64,000 nucleotides of DNA, taken from positions 37,233,501 through 37,297,500 of the forward strand of contig NC_088918.1 in the NCBI RefSeq assembly GCF_963576675.1, written 5' to 3'. The translations under genes were made by a program, and so were the position numbers. Shown piece after piece: positions 20,759 to 31,553 of the stretch. The notes below the pieces were generated by a model that was given only the letters and a program-made list of their open reading frames with translations, did no database searches and was not told where the DNA came from. The stretch is from Euphorbia lathyris (Eukaryota; Streptophyta; Magnoliopsida; Malpighiales; Euphorbiaceae). How positions within the stretch are numbered: position 1 is the first letter of the stretch; every line of letters begins with the position of its first letter.

Positions 20759-23366
20759 GGGTAAATTACATACGTGGTGTATAATCTTTGCCCTATTTTA
20801 CACTTTGGTGTACAACCTTCAATTTTGCACACAAAAGTGTACAACCTTTTGGTGACCTCCCACTAAAATGTACAACCGGTAATTATGACCGGTCAACCCA
20901 AATTCAACGCGCCAAATCATCATTTTTCATTTTACCAATTTAAAAAAGTGGGACCCAAACCTTATACAATCATAAAAATACCATTATCCATTGTGTAAAT
21001 TACTAAAATGTCATTATCCTTTCATTTTTTTCATTTTTCTGGAACTTCTTTCTCTCTCAATCTTTCCCTTTCTCTCTCTAAGTCCTCTCTATATCTTTCC
21101 CTCTCTCTAAGTCTTTTATTGGTTAGCAGGATTATAACCCAAGATCAAAATGGTTGGGTATATTCACCTAAATTCAAATCTGTGTCGTTTTGATTCTTCG
21201 AGGTTCCTAGTTTCCAGTGTCGTTCTCTTCAAAAAAAATTCTTCCCTCGCTAGGTGCCAATCTCCACCACCTCAAAGGAAAAAAGAAGTGAATTTCAAAT
21301 TTGTTACATACATACATGGATGTCGATAGAGATCGAGCTATAGGCAGTCAGCACAAGTATGGGGTGTTTGTTATACTTTGTTTGCAACAAAGGGTAATGA
21401 GCTGTAAGTGATATTTCTGGTATAAATTATAGTATTTATAGGGAATGAAGGCAATGAGGGAGGTTGGAAAAAATATTGTTGTTTGGTTCTAGTTATAGAG
21501 TTTGGCTCTACTTCATGAGGGGAATTGGATTTAGGCTCATTTCCATCATGCCTTTGTTCTTTGATTATTGTTTGTAATTGATTTGCATTCCCTACTAATC
21601 TTTCCTTGCACCTGAGAAAGATTATCAATACAATTTCTATTCTTTAACACAGTAGAGGTTTGAAAAAGAGTGTATTTGAGGGTATTGAAAGAACCTTGGA
21701 AGGAATAAGATAAATTAACAATACATTGGGTTGTAGTAGCTTCATTGGGGAAGCAATTATAAGGTGCGAGACTGAAGGAAAGTGAAGAAGATAGTGGCAT
21801 TATTGTTAATAGTTAAAATTTATTTCTGTCTAAAATGAAAGAGAAAGAAGAGGAAATTTTTTAGGAATCAGAAAGGAGAAAGCTATGGGCATAAAGATCG
21901 AATCTTTCTCTTCGAGGCAGATACAAAAGCTTCTGAGAAATGAATTTGGACAATTTTATGGTCACATTTTTTACCTTCTTGTAGTGTGCAATTTTGCATA
22001 ATTTTGCACAAGATATATGCAGATTATGGTCTCTTGATTTTATGGTCACATTTTTTGCACATTTTGTGCCCTGTTTTGTAGTGCATATTTGCTCAAATTT
22101 GCACACCTTTGCACAAATCATTACCAAATTGTTATGTATGTCCATTCACTTAATGTGACCAACTCAATTGTTATAGTCCTTTATTTGGTTAATGTTCAAT
22201 CCAAATTTGCACACTTTTGCACAAATCATTACCAAATTGTGCCCTGTAAATTGCACAACACAGAATGCACCCACAATTGTAATGTCTGTCCATTCACTTA
22301 ATGTAACCAACTCAAACTACTTCAATTAACCAAATCCAAAACTCCAAGTACACAATTCTAACAATTTGCATAAATCATTACTCCATTTCTTTCAATTAAC
22401 CAAGTACATAACTTTCTAACATAAAATTAGCTATCCTTTTTTCACTACCAAATACATAACTTTTTTCACTACCAAATACATGAAATTTAAGGCAACTGAT
22501 ACAGAAACCATAAAAAAAGCCCAAAGCAAACCACAAACTTGAAAACACAGTTGCATCTTCTTTCATTAACCCTTGTTCTTTCAATCCCCAGCAAATTCTG
22601 CAATTCACCTTCTTTTTCTCTCTCCATTTCCCTGTCACGCACCATATCAGCTTTCAATGTCTCACATTCTCTCTCAATTCTATTCAGCTTTCTCAGAAGC
22701 CCAAGGATAATTAATTTTTCTCTTTCGTTCATTAGAGGGTCACGCCACTCAAAGAAGTTACAGGCGTTCGGTTTCTTCAAAATAGTTCAAAATCAAAATC
22801 AGAGTTATGTACAACACAGATAGAAAGAGAGATGGAGAGATATATAGCTATACACTTACCCCGAAATTTCTACAATTGTAATACCTCCTACCCGGATTCG
22901 CATTACTCCATGAAGTTGTACAAGGGGATTGCAGTCCACAGTGGCATATCAAACTTACAGCGCTATATGAGGCTGCCATCTTCACTATTCTGAGAAAAAT
23001 TAGGGTTCCTTGCTTTTTTGTTATGGGGCAGAAATGGCGATCGAAAGAGAGAGAGAGAGGGAGAAACGTATACTTAGAGAGAGAAGGCCATCGTTTTAAG
23101 TTTACGGAGAGAGAGGGAAATAGGGTATATTTATAAGCCTTTTTTGGGGATGGATTGTTTTAAGGGTATTTTTGTCATTTCGTGTGGTTTGGGTCCCATT
23201 TATAATTGTCACATGGGTCAAATACGCATTGACCGGTCACTTCCCGGTCACACGCACATAATTGTCCAGTCACCCATACTTGGGGTATATTTTTGGGATA
23301 AAATGTAATCCAGGTACCAAAGTGTGAGTTGGGGTATATTTCAGGTACGAACGGTGTAATTTACCC
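20759..23366. mobile_element. TIR element carrying a GRF zinc-finger gene
   Basis: Left end GGGTAAATTACATACG (20759) and the inverted right end (complement of CGTGTAATTTACCC-like sequence ending 23366). Both arms carry CACTTTGGT, GACCGGTCA and GGGACCCAAA-type blocks. No matching target duplication is seen. The left 500 bp recurs at 31554-32054. The second segmental duplication copy begins at the base after its right end. Confidence 0.65.
22487..22979 (-). CDS. GRF zinc-finger, coiled-coil, tail-anchored protein
   Basis: Two exons on the minus strand: 22979-22860 (40 codons) and 22774-22487, joined in phase 0 across a GT-AG intron (GTAAGT...GAAG). The 135-residue product has a GRF-type zinc finger: C-H-C-G near residue 12, T-S-W-S-N-A-N-P-G-R-R-Y-Y-N-C, then A-C-N-F-F-E-W. 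A charged coiled-coil-like stretch (E-R-E-K...E-R-E-C-E-T-L-K-A-D...R-E-M-E-R-E-K-E) follows, and a hydrophobic C-terminus (F-V-V-C-F-G-L-F-L-W-F-L) could be a tail anchor. Proteins of this layout are common in plant genomes, often as transposon cargo. The GRF motif binds nucleic acid in other proteins. Its position between TIRs suggests it belongs to the transposon. Confidence 0.65.
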
Positions 23367-23436
23367 AATTGGCCATTGCAAACCAATATATACATCTATA
23401 ACTCTTTTCTCTTTTTGTTCATCTTCTTCAAACAAC

Positions 23437-23757
23437 ATGGCATCGGAAAATTCCAATTTTCCAAAGATAACAAACTCTCTTCCTCAGTTCTTTGTTTCCT
23501 CACCTACCTTTTAGGGTGTGTCTTTGTGGTTTATCCTGATCCGAATTGGGATGAACAACGCTATAGGGAGGAGAAGATGGATATGTTGTGGGAGGAGTCC
23601 ATTGAAGAGCTTCAAAGCCTAGTGTCTCCATTAGGAGATTATGATCATCAGCAAAAACTATCAATAACAAAATCGAAATAAGGCCATTTACATCAGCCAA
23701 GGAGAAATAAAACAAAAAAGAATTTGCGTTCGGTATAGAAGCTTTTTAAGAAGATAA
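23437..23757 (+). pseudogene. Small protein gene, copy 4, broken
   Basis: The ATG at 23437 opens 25 codons (M-A-S-E-N-S-N-F-P-K…) and hits TAG at 23512. A frame change precedes V-V-Y-P-D-P-N-W-D-E-Q-R-Y, which continues through M-D-M-L-W-E-E-S. Two more stops occur before the C-terminal tail, and the tail is shortened. Clearly inactive as a single frame. Confidence 0.7.
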
Positions 23758-24233
23758 ATTATTGTTAATTTTATATACTTGAATTGGATGATCTTGTCAT
23801 GATTTTTCCCTTTGTAATTATCTTTGTGATGTCATATTTTATCATTCCAGTATTTATTTATCGCTTTCTAACTTTAAACGATCTTTAAATGAAATTTGAT
23901 TAGAGATATAAATGGTATTTTAATAAAGACAAGTCTACGAGTTTATTAATCAGATCCTTAAACAGTTTAAGTCACAAACCTAACTCTGAAGAGATGGCAT
24001 GTTGGGAGCCCGTATGTCATCTAATTCTTTTACATGTTCCCGAACATTAAAACTCAGGTGGCGGCTCTGAAACAATTAATCTAACCACAAAACATGATAA
24101 AAAAGGTTAGAAAAATAGTCAATTGCATACACCGGAAGGGACACGCTAAGCGTGGTCCTTAAAAACGGTAAGTGACGGTGTAATGTAAAAATGGAATCAT
24201 TTTTGTCGAAACATCACGTAAAAAAGGATAATC

Positions 24234-25388
24234 CCGGAACGTAGCCATGGCCGTGTAGATGCTGATTGGTGTTGTCAATCCTGGAATGTAGCCATGGCTG
24301 TGTAGATGCGTGGTACTGGCAGTTCACTTCGACGAAGTCGTATATGGTGAGGAGTGGATATCGGACAGCAGTGACAAAAGTCGTTGAAGCTTCGTCAATC
24401 CAGCCAATAAAGGTTGGAAGCTGATTTGGAAGTTACATATGGCTCCAAAGGTCAAAATTTATTTATGGAGGTTGTTTGCGCGATGTCTTCCAACTATGTC
24501 TAATTTAGAAAAGCGGCACATCTCTCTACCGAACCAATGTCCGATTTGCAAATCGTCCAGGGAAGATGAAACACACATTTTTATCTCTTGTGTCTTTGCA
24601 AAACAGATTTGGGGATTGTTTTTCTCCGATAATCAAATGGAGCACATAGTTGATGTATTTAGTTGGTTCGACAACTGGCTTATTTCATCCATATCAGTTG
24701 CAAAATCTATAGCGGTAGTCCTCTAGAATATCTGGAAGTATCGTAACCAAGTTGTCTGTAATAAAAAATACAGCCTACCGAATTCGATCCTTTTGGCAGC
24801 AAGAACGGAAGAATCTGCTTAGAAAAATGCCCAGGTATATGCACCGTGTATCAATTCTAGTCGTTCAATTTCTTCAGCTTCATGGCAGACACCGCCCCTA
24901 GGGACTTTGATTTGTAATGTGGATGCGGGAATTGGGGCAGATTCAACTTTCTGCTCGGCGGGTATGTTAATACGAAATCACCTTGGCGAATGTCTTCACG
25001 CAAGGAAAGCATGCTTAGCAAAAATTATTGACCCAACTTTGGCAGAGGCAATGGCTGTTCGAGAGGCACTTAGCTGGCTCAAATATCTCAAATTGTCTCA
25101 TGTTATGGTTCAATCTGATTGTCTCAATGTGGTAACAGCAATTCAACTCAAAACCTTCAATCTCTCCTATTTATCTAATGTCATTCAAGACTGTTGTTCT
25201 ATTCTTCAAGATCTGAACTCTGTTTTGATCTCATTCATTAAGCGATCAACGAATCTGGCAGCTCATTCTTTAGCAAAAGCTGTTAGTTCTAGGTCTGATT
25301 AGGGTGAGTGGGCATTTCCACCACCTTTTCTTATCAATGTCTTACATTCTGATTTAAGTTAATACCATTCTTTATTCTTTCAAAAAAA
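24234..25388 (+). pseudogene. LINE remnant: zf-RVT and RNase H, 3' end
   Basis: Encodes K-L-I-W-K-L-H-M-A-P-K-V-K-I-Y-L-W-R, then the zf-RVT segment C-P-I-C-K-S-S-R-E-D-E-T-H-I-F-I-S-C. An RNase H domain follows at 24907-25302 (N-V-D-A-G-I-G, A-E-A-M-A-V-R-E-A-L, V-Q-S-D-C-L-N-V-V, N-L-A-A-H-S-L-A). Stops separate the parts. The 3' end is TTCTTTATTCTTTC plus an A-run at 25381-25388. A 28-bp block (GTAGCCATGGCYGTGTAGATG) is repeated at about 24238 and 24282. Inserted in copy B of the duplication, with about 2 kb of flanking sequence lost. Confidence 0.75.
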
Positions 25389-26965
25389 ATCCTAAAATAA
25401 AAATAAAAATCAAATACACCATCTTCTTCATTTTTTTTTTAATTTTTCTTTTTCTTTCTTTGTCTTCTCTATCCTCTTTGTTCATTTTTCTCTCTCAAAC
25501 TATCTGCACCAGTGCACTGAGCAGCACAGAGAATGAAGAAAATCATAAGGAACTCATCCATTCAATATGCATGAGATTATTTTTCTTCCATCAATCTGCC
25601 TGGTGTCAACTTATGCTTTTTGTTAAGAAGATTGTTCAAAGTAGAGCAATTTCTAAGCATCCCCATCTCTAAAATTGAAGTCCAATATCTGAATTTCGGA
25701 AATGTTCTTATGCCCCAACTTCACCTTCACTTCCACTTCAGACACTTCATACAGATTTCACTGCAACTTGGTTAAACTCAGCTATAGGCCGCAATCAATA
25801 GAGCAGAGTGACAAATGCTCCATGAACCATGTTAGATTTCGGTTATGGTTATGTTCATCCTTAGAAAGCTATGAATCTGGGGTTAATCTATCACATTACC
25901 ACATTTGATTATGTTGATTTCCTGTGTAATTCAAATTACACTCTTAACAACATCAATGTTGTTACTAGAAAGAATGCTGATTATAAAGGAGCTAATCGGG
26001 CCAGCCATGCCGGAAACTTGAATTATCCATCAATGGCGGTTGTGTTTCAGCAATATGGAGAACATAAGATGTCTTCACATTTTATTAGAACTGTGACCAA
26101 TGTTGGTGAGCCAAAATCTGTATGCAAAGTTACAATGAAACCACCAAGTGGGATTTTGATGACGGTGCAGCCGAGCTGGCGTTCCGTCCGTTAGCGCATA
26201 AGCTGAGCTTCCTTGTTAGGGTGGAAGTTACGGCGGCGAAACTCGAGCCGGGTGGGCCAAGCATGAGGAGTGGATCAATAGTTTGGTGAGATAGGAAGCA
26301 TAGTGTTACAAGTCCTATAATTGTAACAATGCATCAACCTTTGGATTGAGAAATTTTAGTGTATTTATATGGTTTTTTTAGAGAAAGAAAGATTAATAAA
26401 GAGGGGAGAGAAGAGGGAGAAAGAAGAAGAAAAATAATAAATTAAACAAAAATGGAGAAGATTGTGTATTTGATTTTTATTTTTTATTTTAGGGTTTGTT
26501 TGTGATAATTAGATAATAGGGTAATTAATTTATTAGTCCCTATATTTTGACAAAACACACTATTTAGTCCCTGTATTTTTAAAAACACACGATAAAGTCC
26601 CTAACGTTTTTCTCGGTGAACTGTTTAGTCCCTGCCGTTAGATTCTCATGAAGATTCTGTTAGTCAATTTGGATTTACGTTCTTCTTTTCCTTTATTTTC
26701 ATTTCCTTTAAACTCTAATGCATCTGAAATTAACTTTGAATGTTCTTCTTCTTGATTTTCTTCTTAATCGTTCAAATTCGTAAGACAATGTGGCATGTGT
26801 TTGCTATTTTACTTTTGACTTTTGACTTTTTTTTAACACCGTTAGACAATGTGGCATGTGTTTGCTAACGAAATGAACCTCAAGGTACCTTTTTGTCAAC
26901 TTTTAAATCACATAATCTATGTTTGAAAATAGTCCAAACTACAAGGTTTATTTTTGTACTTTTTC
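25389..26965. mobile_element. TIR element with captured subtilase fragment (copy B, left-truncated)
   Basis: Equivalent of 16184-16932. The right TIR arm is intact to about 26965, but the left end is missing because a LINE sits at 25388. The subtilase fragment is longer than in copy A. A fragment of another MITE (GGTAATTAATTTATTAGTCC from 26520) is inserted in the right arm. Confidence 0.55.
25832..26349 (+). pseudogene. Subtilisin-like protease C-terminal fragment
   Basis: The translation matches the C-terminal part of plant subtilases: L-D-F-G-Y-G-Y-V-H-P, M-N-L-G-L-I-Y, D-Y-V-D-F-L-C-N-S-N-Y-T, N-L-N-Y-P-S-M-A-V-V-F, F-I-R-T-V-T-N-V-G, K-V-T-M-K-P-P-S-G-I, and finally H-S-V-T-S-P-I-I-V-T-M-H-Q-P-L-D-stop. 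This is the fibronectin-III-like domain after the protease domain. The catalytic Asp, His and Ser are absent. Internal stops (after V-H-P, after W-R-S-V-R, and in I-V-W-stop-D-R) show it is dead. It lies between the arms of a TIR element, so it was probably captured by a transposon. Confidence 0.8.
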
Positions 26966-27926
26966 CTAAAAAAATATATATTTGAATTAAAAATCAGCAT
27001 AACCCAATCAATAATATTCAATCCATGGATAAAACTATTAAAGTAAAAGTATATGGATTGGATTGGATTGGATAAGATTGGCTATATTTCGTACATCCCT
27101 ATTCTCACTCAAGTTTCTCTTATAAACTTTCTATATTCTTTCTTGTAGAATCAAACTCTGTATTTTTTTCTTTGAAAGATGCGGTATCAAATGGAAAACT
27201 TAGTAAGAGTAAAGTTGAGAAAATTAATGAAATTGAGTAAAACGACTTATAATTTACAATTTTTCTCTCTCCCTTAAACGACTTATAATTTAGAACGGAT
27301 GGGGTAATTTTTTTTAGCATATATGGACAATGCATTTAATGATGCATTATTTGCATATAGTTATTTTTCTTTATACAATGTAATTATCAACATTGTCAAA
27401 CTTGTATACTTTGATTATATTCTTAAAAAAAATATTTTGATTATGTCACCAAAATGTTCTTGACAATTTTTATAACCTAATTTCTAAAAATACCTTTAAA
27501 CCATAAATTGAAGAATAAAATAGTAATTATTAAATTGAAAAAGAAAAAAATAAAATTACAATAAACTTAATATAATAAAACTTTTTTTCTTTCCTTTTCC
27601 TACCCAAAAAATAAAAATAAAACTTTAAATGAAATTGATGAACGAATGAAGAAGATTCTAAGGCCCGAACTTAATTCACGTTAATGGTAATTAAAAGTAG
27701 TGTAACAACTAAAAGTTTTACATAATAAATAATGAAAATTAATTTCATTTAATTCAAGATTTAATTCTATTGTAACCACCATTCAACTTTTACATTTAAA
27801 ATATTGATTTTTTAGTTGTTTTTTTTACATATGAGCATTTGCTTATATATTTTTTTTTAAGAGCATTTGCTTATATCTAAACCATACAATTGCAACTTTT
27901 TTTTCATCTTCTTATCAGTTGCTGAG
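26966..27926 (+). promoter_or_regulatory. Upstream region of small gene copy 5
   Basis: No gene. Near-identical to the region upstream of copy 3, apart from small insertions such as a TTTTTCTTTCCTTTTCCTAC run near 27583. Confidence 0.45.
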
Positions 27927-28295
27927 ATGACAAACTATCCTCTACATTTCTCCATTTTGCCAGGTTCCTTATATGGTGTATCTTCTGTGGTTTATCCTCA
28001 TCTGAATTGGAATGATCAACGCTATGAGGAGGAGAAAATGGATATGTTATGGGAGGAGCTCAATGAAGAGCTTCAAAGGCCGGTATCCCCCTTAGGGAGC
28101 AACAATAAGAAGATGAGAAGGAATTGTCACTCAACTGGTGGAATAGATGATGATGATCATCACAAACTATCGTTATCGAAATCAAAATCAAAATCATGCC
28201 ATTTACATCAAGCAAGGAAAAATAAAATAGGAAGTTCGAATTCAGTGTGGAAGCTTTTTAAGAAGATGTTCTCATTTCACAAATCAAAAAAATAA
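27927..28295 (+). CDS. Small protein with WEELNEEL box, copy 5
   Basis: 122 residues, same layout as copy 3. The differences are S4Y, V10I and F45L, the last turning the acidic box into W-E-E-L-N-E-E-L. The frame, start context and flanks are preserved. Near-identity reflects recent segmental duplication, so open reading alone does not prove selection. Function unknown. Confidence 0.7.
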   Translation: MTNYPLHFSILPGSLYGVSSVVYPHLNWNDQRYEEEKMDMLWEELNEELQRPVSPLGSNNKKMRRNCHSTGGIDDDDHHKLSLSKSKSKSCHLHQARKNKIGSSNSVWKLFKKMFSFHKSKK

Positions 28296-28404
28296 ATATT
28301 TGCTAATTTTATACTTGGATGATATATACTTGTGTTTTTATTAATCTAATTTCATTATGATATAAAAAAAAATCAAGTTGATTAATGATGTTTGTTTGTA
28401 GATA

Positions 28405-29104
28405 CAGTTAAACCTCGATAAATGAATGTTCGATAAAGTAATAACCTCATTTATATAATAAATTCTTTCGGTCCCGACTTGGGCCAATGGACTAAAGTAA
28501 TAACCTCGCTAAATGCATTAAGTAATAAAAATATTTAAATCCTTAAGGGCCCAATACAGATATAAATAAATAATTATTGAATTACATACAATATATATAT
28601 ATATATATATATATATAGACCAAAACCTTTCAATCAATCAACTAGAAGTCATTTCTTCTGAAAAAATGCATCTATAGTTGATTGTTTTTTCTTTCCATCT
28701 AAACCAAAATGAACATCATCCTTAACTTTTTGTAGTGCAAACACAACTTCTGGTATGCTCATGTTGTAGCAAGTAGTTGTTTAAGGTGACCATTGCTTGA
28801 AAGATCTCTTTTGACGATACATTTGCGACAACGCAACTATCATCTGGCTCTAGATCATTTCCATCATCATTATTCATTATTGACTGGATAATTTCTTCAT
28901 CTGTAGGTGATTCCATAACTCCAATTTATTATTATTCTTACCATATACAATGTATGTATTTTACAATAAAAAATTATCTATAAAATTATAAATATTGATT
29001 TATCGATAAATGAATAATTTATTCATTTATCGATAAATAAATAATCTCGCTTAATGAATATTTTTTTCTGGTCCCAAGGATATGCATTTATCGAGGTTTT
29101 ACTG
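28405..29104 (-). mobile_element. Pogo-like (Tc1/mariner) element, deleted, TA duplication
   Basis: 700 bp with ends CAGTTAAACCTCGATAAATG and the complement CATTTATCGAGGTTTTACTG, flanked by TA on both sides (28403-28404, 29105-29106). The sister copy at about 18314-18326 has the uninterrupted site TGTAGATAGATGG, which is exactly the expected empty site with one TA. The interior keeps the 3' part of a CENP-B/Tigger-type transposase gene on the minus strand. Confidence 0.9.
28649..28916 (-). pseudogene. Pogo/Tigger-type transposase C-terminus
   Basis: On the minus strand: P-T-D-E-E-I-I-Q-S-I, V-S-S-K-E-I-F-Q-A-M-V-T-L-N-N-Y-L-L-Q-H-E-H. After a frame change near 28762 it continues I-P-E-V-V-F-A-L-Q-K-V-K-D-D-V-H-F and ends Q-S-T-I-D-A-F-F-Q-K-K-stop. 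This is the C-terminal region of plant pogo/Tigger-like transposases. The last segment matches the PCNA-interacting (PIP) box Q-x-x-I-x-x-F-F. The DNA-binding and DDE domains are missing, so it is not active. Confidence 0.75.
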
Positions 29105-29269
29105 TAGATGGTTCGAAATGTTAAGGTCTTTACCATACAAATTACTCTACTATGTGTACTTTAGTATTTGTTTATTGTTTAGCCGTATTTGTATTTAGGT
29201 TTTTTAATATTATATGAAATCGTCAGATTTCCACTAATCAAGCTAATTACACCAAGCACAACTTTGGGT

Positions 29270-29448
29270 AGGTAAAACCTCTCTATAGGAATACACTTGG
29301 GACCAGACTATTTGTATAACAGTTGGAAGATTATTACTAAATAGAGTTTGGTAATAGAGGTTATTATCGAGTTAGGACCGAGTTTTCTTACAACAAAATA
29401 GAGGTTATTCCTATATAGAGTATTTCTATATAGAGGTTTTACTGTACT
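29270..29448. mobile_element. Short MITE, Tc1/mariner-like ends (copy B)
   Basis: Counterpart of 18478-18657, with the same ends and nearly identical body. Confidence 0.55.
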
Positions 29449-29563
29449 AATATTACTATATACAAAGCCCTTCTTCAGGTTTACACCTAATATACCTTAG
29501 CCGCCGGAGTATAGTTCGGGTTCTTGATGCCTTGTGATAATGTTATTTTCTGACGATTTTCTA

Positions 29564-29886
29564 ATGGAGGAAGTGGTAATTGAAATAGAGAATGATCAGA
29601 CTTTTGTTGTTGGTAATGCAAAAAAATAATAATCAAACTAGTGCGGAGGCTGTTGGTGATGAAACCACTAAATCTAAGGTTTATGGCCAACGCTTCCAAT
29701 TCGATATGGAAAACAAATAAAGGTTTTAAGGTGCCCAAATGCGGTAAGGGACGTTTTATGATTGAATTCAAAACGGAGCGAGACAAAAACAAACTGATGC
29801 AACAAGCCCCATGGCATTACAATAGACATCTCGTGATCCTTGCCTGTAGAAGGTGTATCTGCTTTGTCCAATGTTAACTTGGACAT
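29564..29886 (+). pseudogene. LINE ORF1 remnant, DUF4283-like (copy B)
   Basis: Counterpart of 18774-19119. It has an extra small insertion (AATAATCAAAC near 29627) that breaks the first frame earlier; the second frame keeps I-W-K-T-N-K-G-F-K-V-P-K-C-G-K-G-R-F. Confidence 0.6.
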
Positions 29887-29889
29887 TTA

Positions 29890-31553
29890 TAAACTTGTCC
29901 AGTATAAAAAAAAATAAACTTCGAGTGTTTTGAGAGTGGTTCTGGATTGCTGGAATCATAAGAAACAAAAAGGTATAATTAGTTTCTCAAAACAACCAAT
30001 TTTAATTTTTTCCAGTAGGCGGATCCCGATCACCGGTGATATTTTCCGATGATATACGGAACTAGTGCAAAAAAAATTGTGTTAACTCTAGAATATTCTA
30101 AATATTATTTGGAGTAACATTAATTCTTGGACCTTGACCAAATTCCTTACCGTGTAATCTCTGTAAATTATGAAAGTATAATAGTTGGTTAAAACTAAGG
30201 AAAATAAATTAAGTTGAGTTAGATATCATTTTTGGATCCTTATTCAAATAAAATTCAAAATATATAAGTATAAAATAATGGTTGAAGGGAGATTGGACTG
30301 GGCGTAATTAATTAATTAATTATGCTCTTAGTATTATTGATTAACTATTTTGATCGGGATATATATTATGAATATGAATTAGAAATATGAATGTTTATAC
30401 GTTGTTTGAAGATGAGTAATTTTGGAAGTAAAACATTGGAATTATTGGCAGTTGTAGAACCGATGGATGATTGATGTCCAACCGGGTTGATAAATTGTAG
30501 TCTATGAAGTACCGGTTTGGACTTTAGATATTTTGAATATAGAAGTGTATTTTACTGAGAATTGACCCTAATTATTACTAGGAGGATTTCCGTTTTACAA
30601 ATGAGACTCTGCCGAATTTTCGGTAGAAATTTGATAAAACGTAACGAAATAAATTTTGATATTTTCCTAAAGTAAATTCAAAAAATAATATTATCGCTTT
30701 TAGATACTCAATCGGTAGGAGGAGCAGCAGTGCCTGAAAACTAGGATAGTCAGTTAGAAGCAATTTGTGAATTAATTATATGTTATTCATTTTTAATTTA
30801 GCATTTGCATTCATAATAAACTATTCTATAAATATTTCAAGTTAAATATTATTTTTAACTTATAAAAGTGTGTTATTATTCATAATAATTTATACGTAAT
30901 TATTTGTGGCTAAATACGTGTTATGGACATGATTCCTGGCGAGTGGCATCAGTACCTTGTGCACACGGGTAATATCGGGATATCCAAATACTAATATTGT
31001 GAATGTTGTGATATATAGATAAACTCGGTTGAGATATTCTCGGGCTATATGATATGTGGATTTTGGACTTAAGTGAGGCTGGTTACGGAATCAGTTGAGT
31101 TACTCTTGGCCTTCCAGCTAAGAGGGTGTGTGGTCGGTTGAGTTATTCTCGGTCCTCCAATTATTGGATATAAGTAAAATGGTGATTATTGATGGACAAG
31201 TTGGGTATTGAGGTTTAGGGTCCAGTACATATTAAACCACATATCTTTTTTAGCCTATTAACCAATTTTTCTTTTTATCAACCCATTAACATATAACCCA
31301 TTTTTTCCCTCGTTTGAGCACCGAAAGAGTCAAAACAATTGCATCAAACACTTAAAAGCCAAACTTCTAGCAAAAATTACAAAAGCGCTACTGAATTAGT
31401 TTTTATGTCACTCTCGAAAAATAAAACAAAATAAAATAAGAGTTTCAAGCATTTTTAAACTCTTTTGAGCAATTTCAGTCATCATCTTTTCAAATTGCTA
31501 GACGACCAATATATCATGATGCAAGCCCGAAAAGGTTTTGGTGCTCAAACTTG
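29890..31553. other. Non-coding duplicated sequence
   Basis: Counterpart of 19120-20758. No gene seen. Confidence 0.4.

Larger units (their letters stand above)
13268..21262. repeat. Segmental duplication, copy A
   Basis: This block is repeated in the same order and orientation at 23367-32054. Shared parts include small gene copies 2 and 4, small gene copies 3 and 5, a LINE ORF1 remnant, a MITE at 18478 and the left end of a TIR element. Copy A holds 14162-16183 (solo LTR, two MITEs, left TIR arm), which copy B lacks. Copy A lacks most of the subtilase fragment and the pogo-like insertion of copy B. Confidence 0.85.

Noticed and set aside
21371..22301. Several frames of 70-94 codons
   Set aside because: No domain or conserved exon structure; they lie in non-coding parts of the GRF-type TIR element. 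Repeated TTTGCACA phrases create them.
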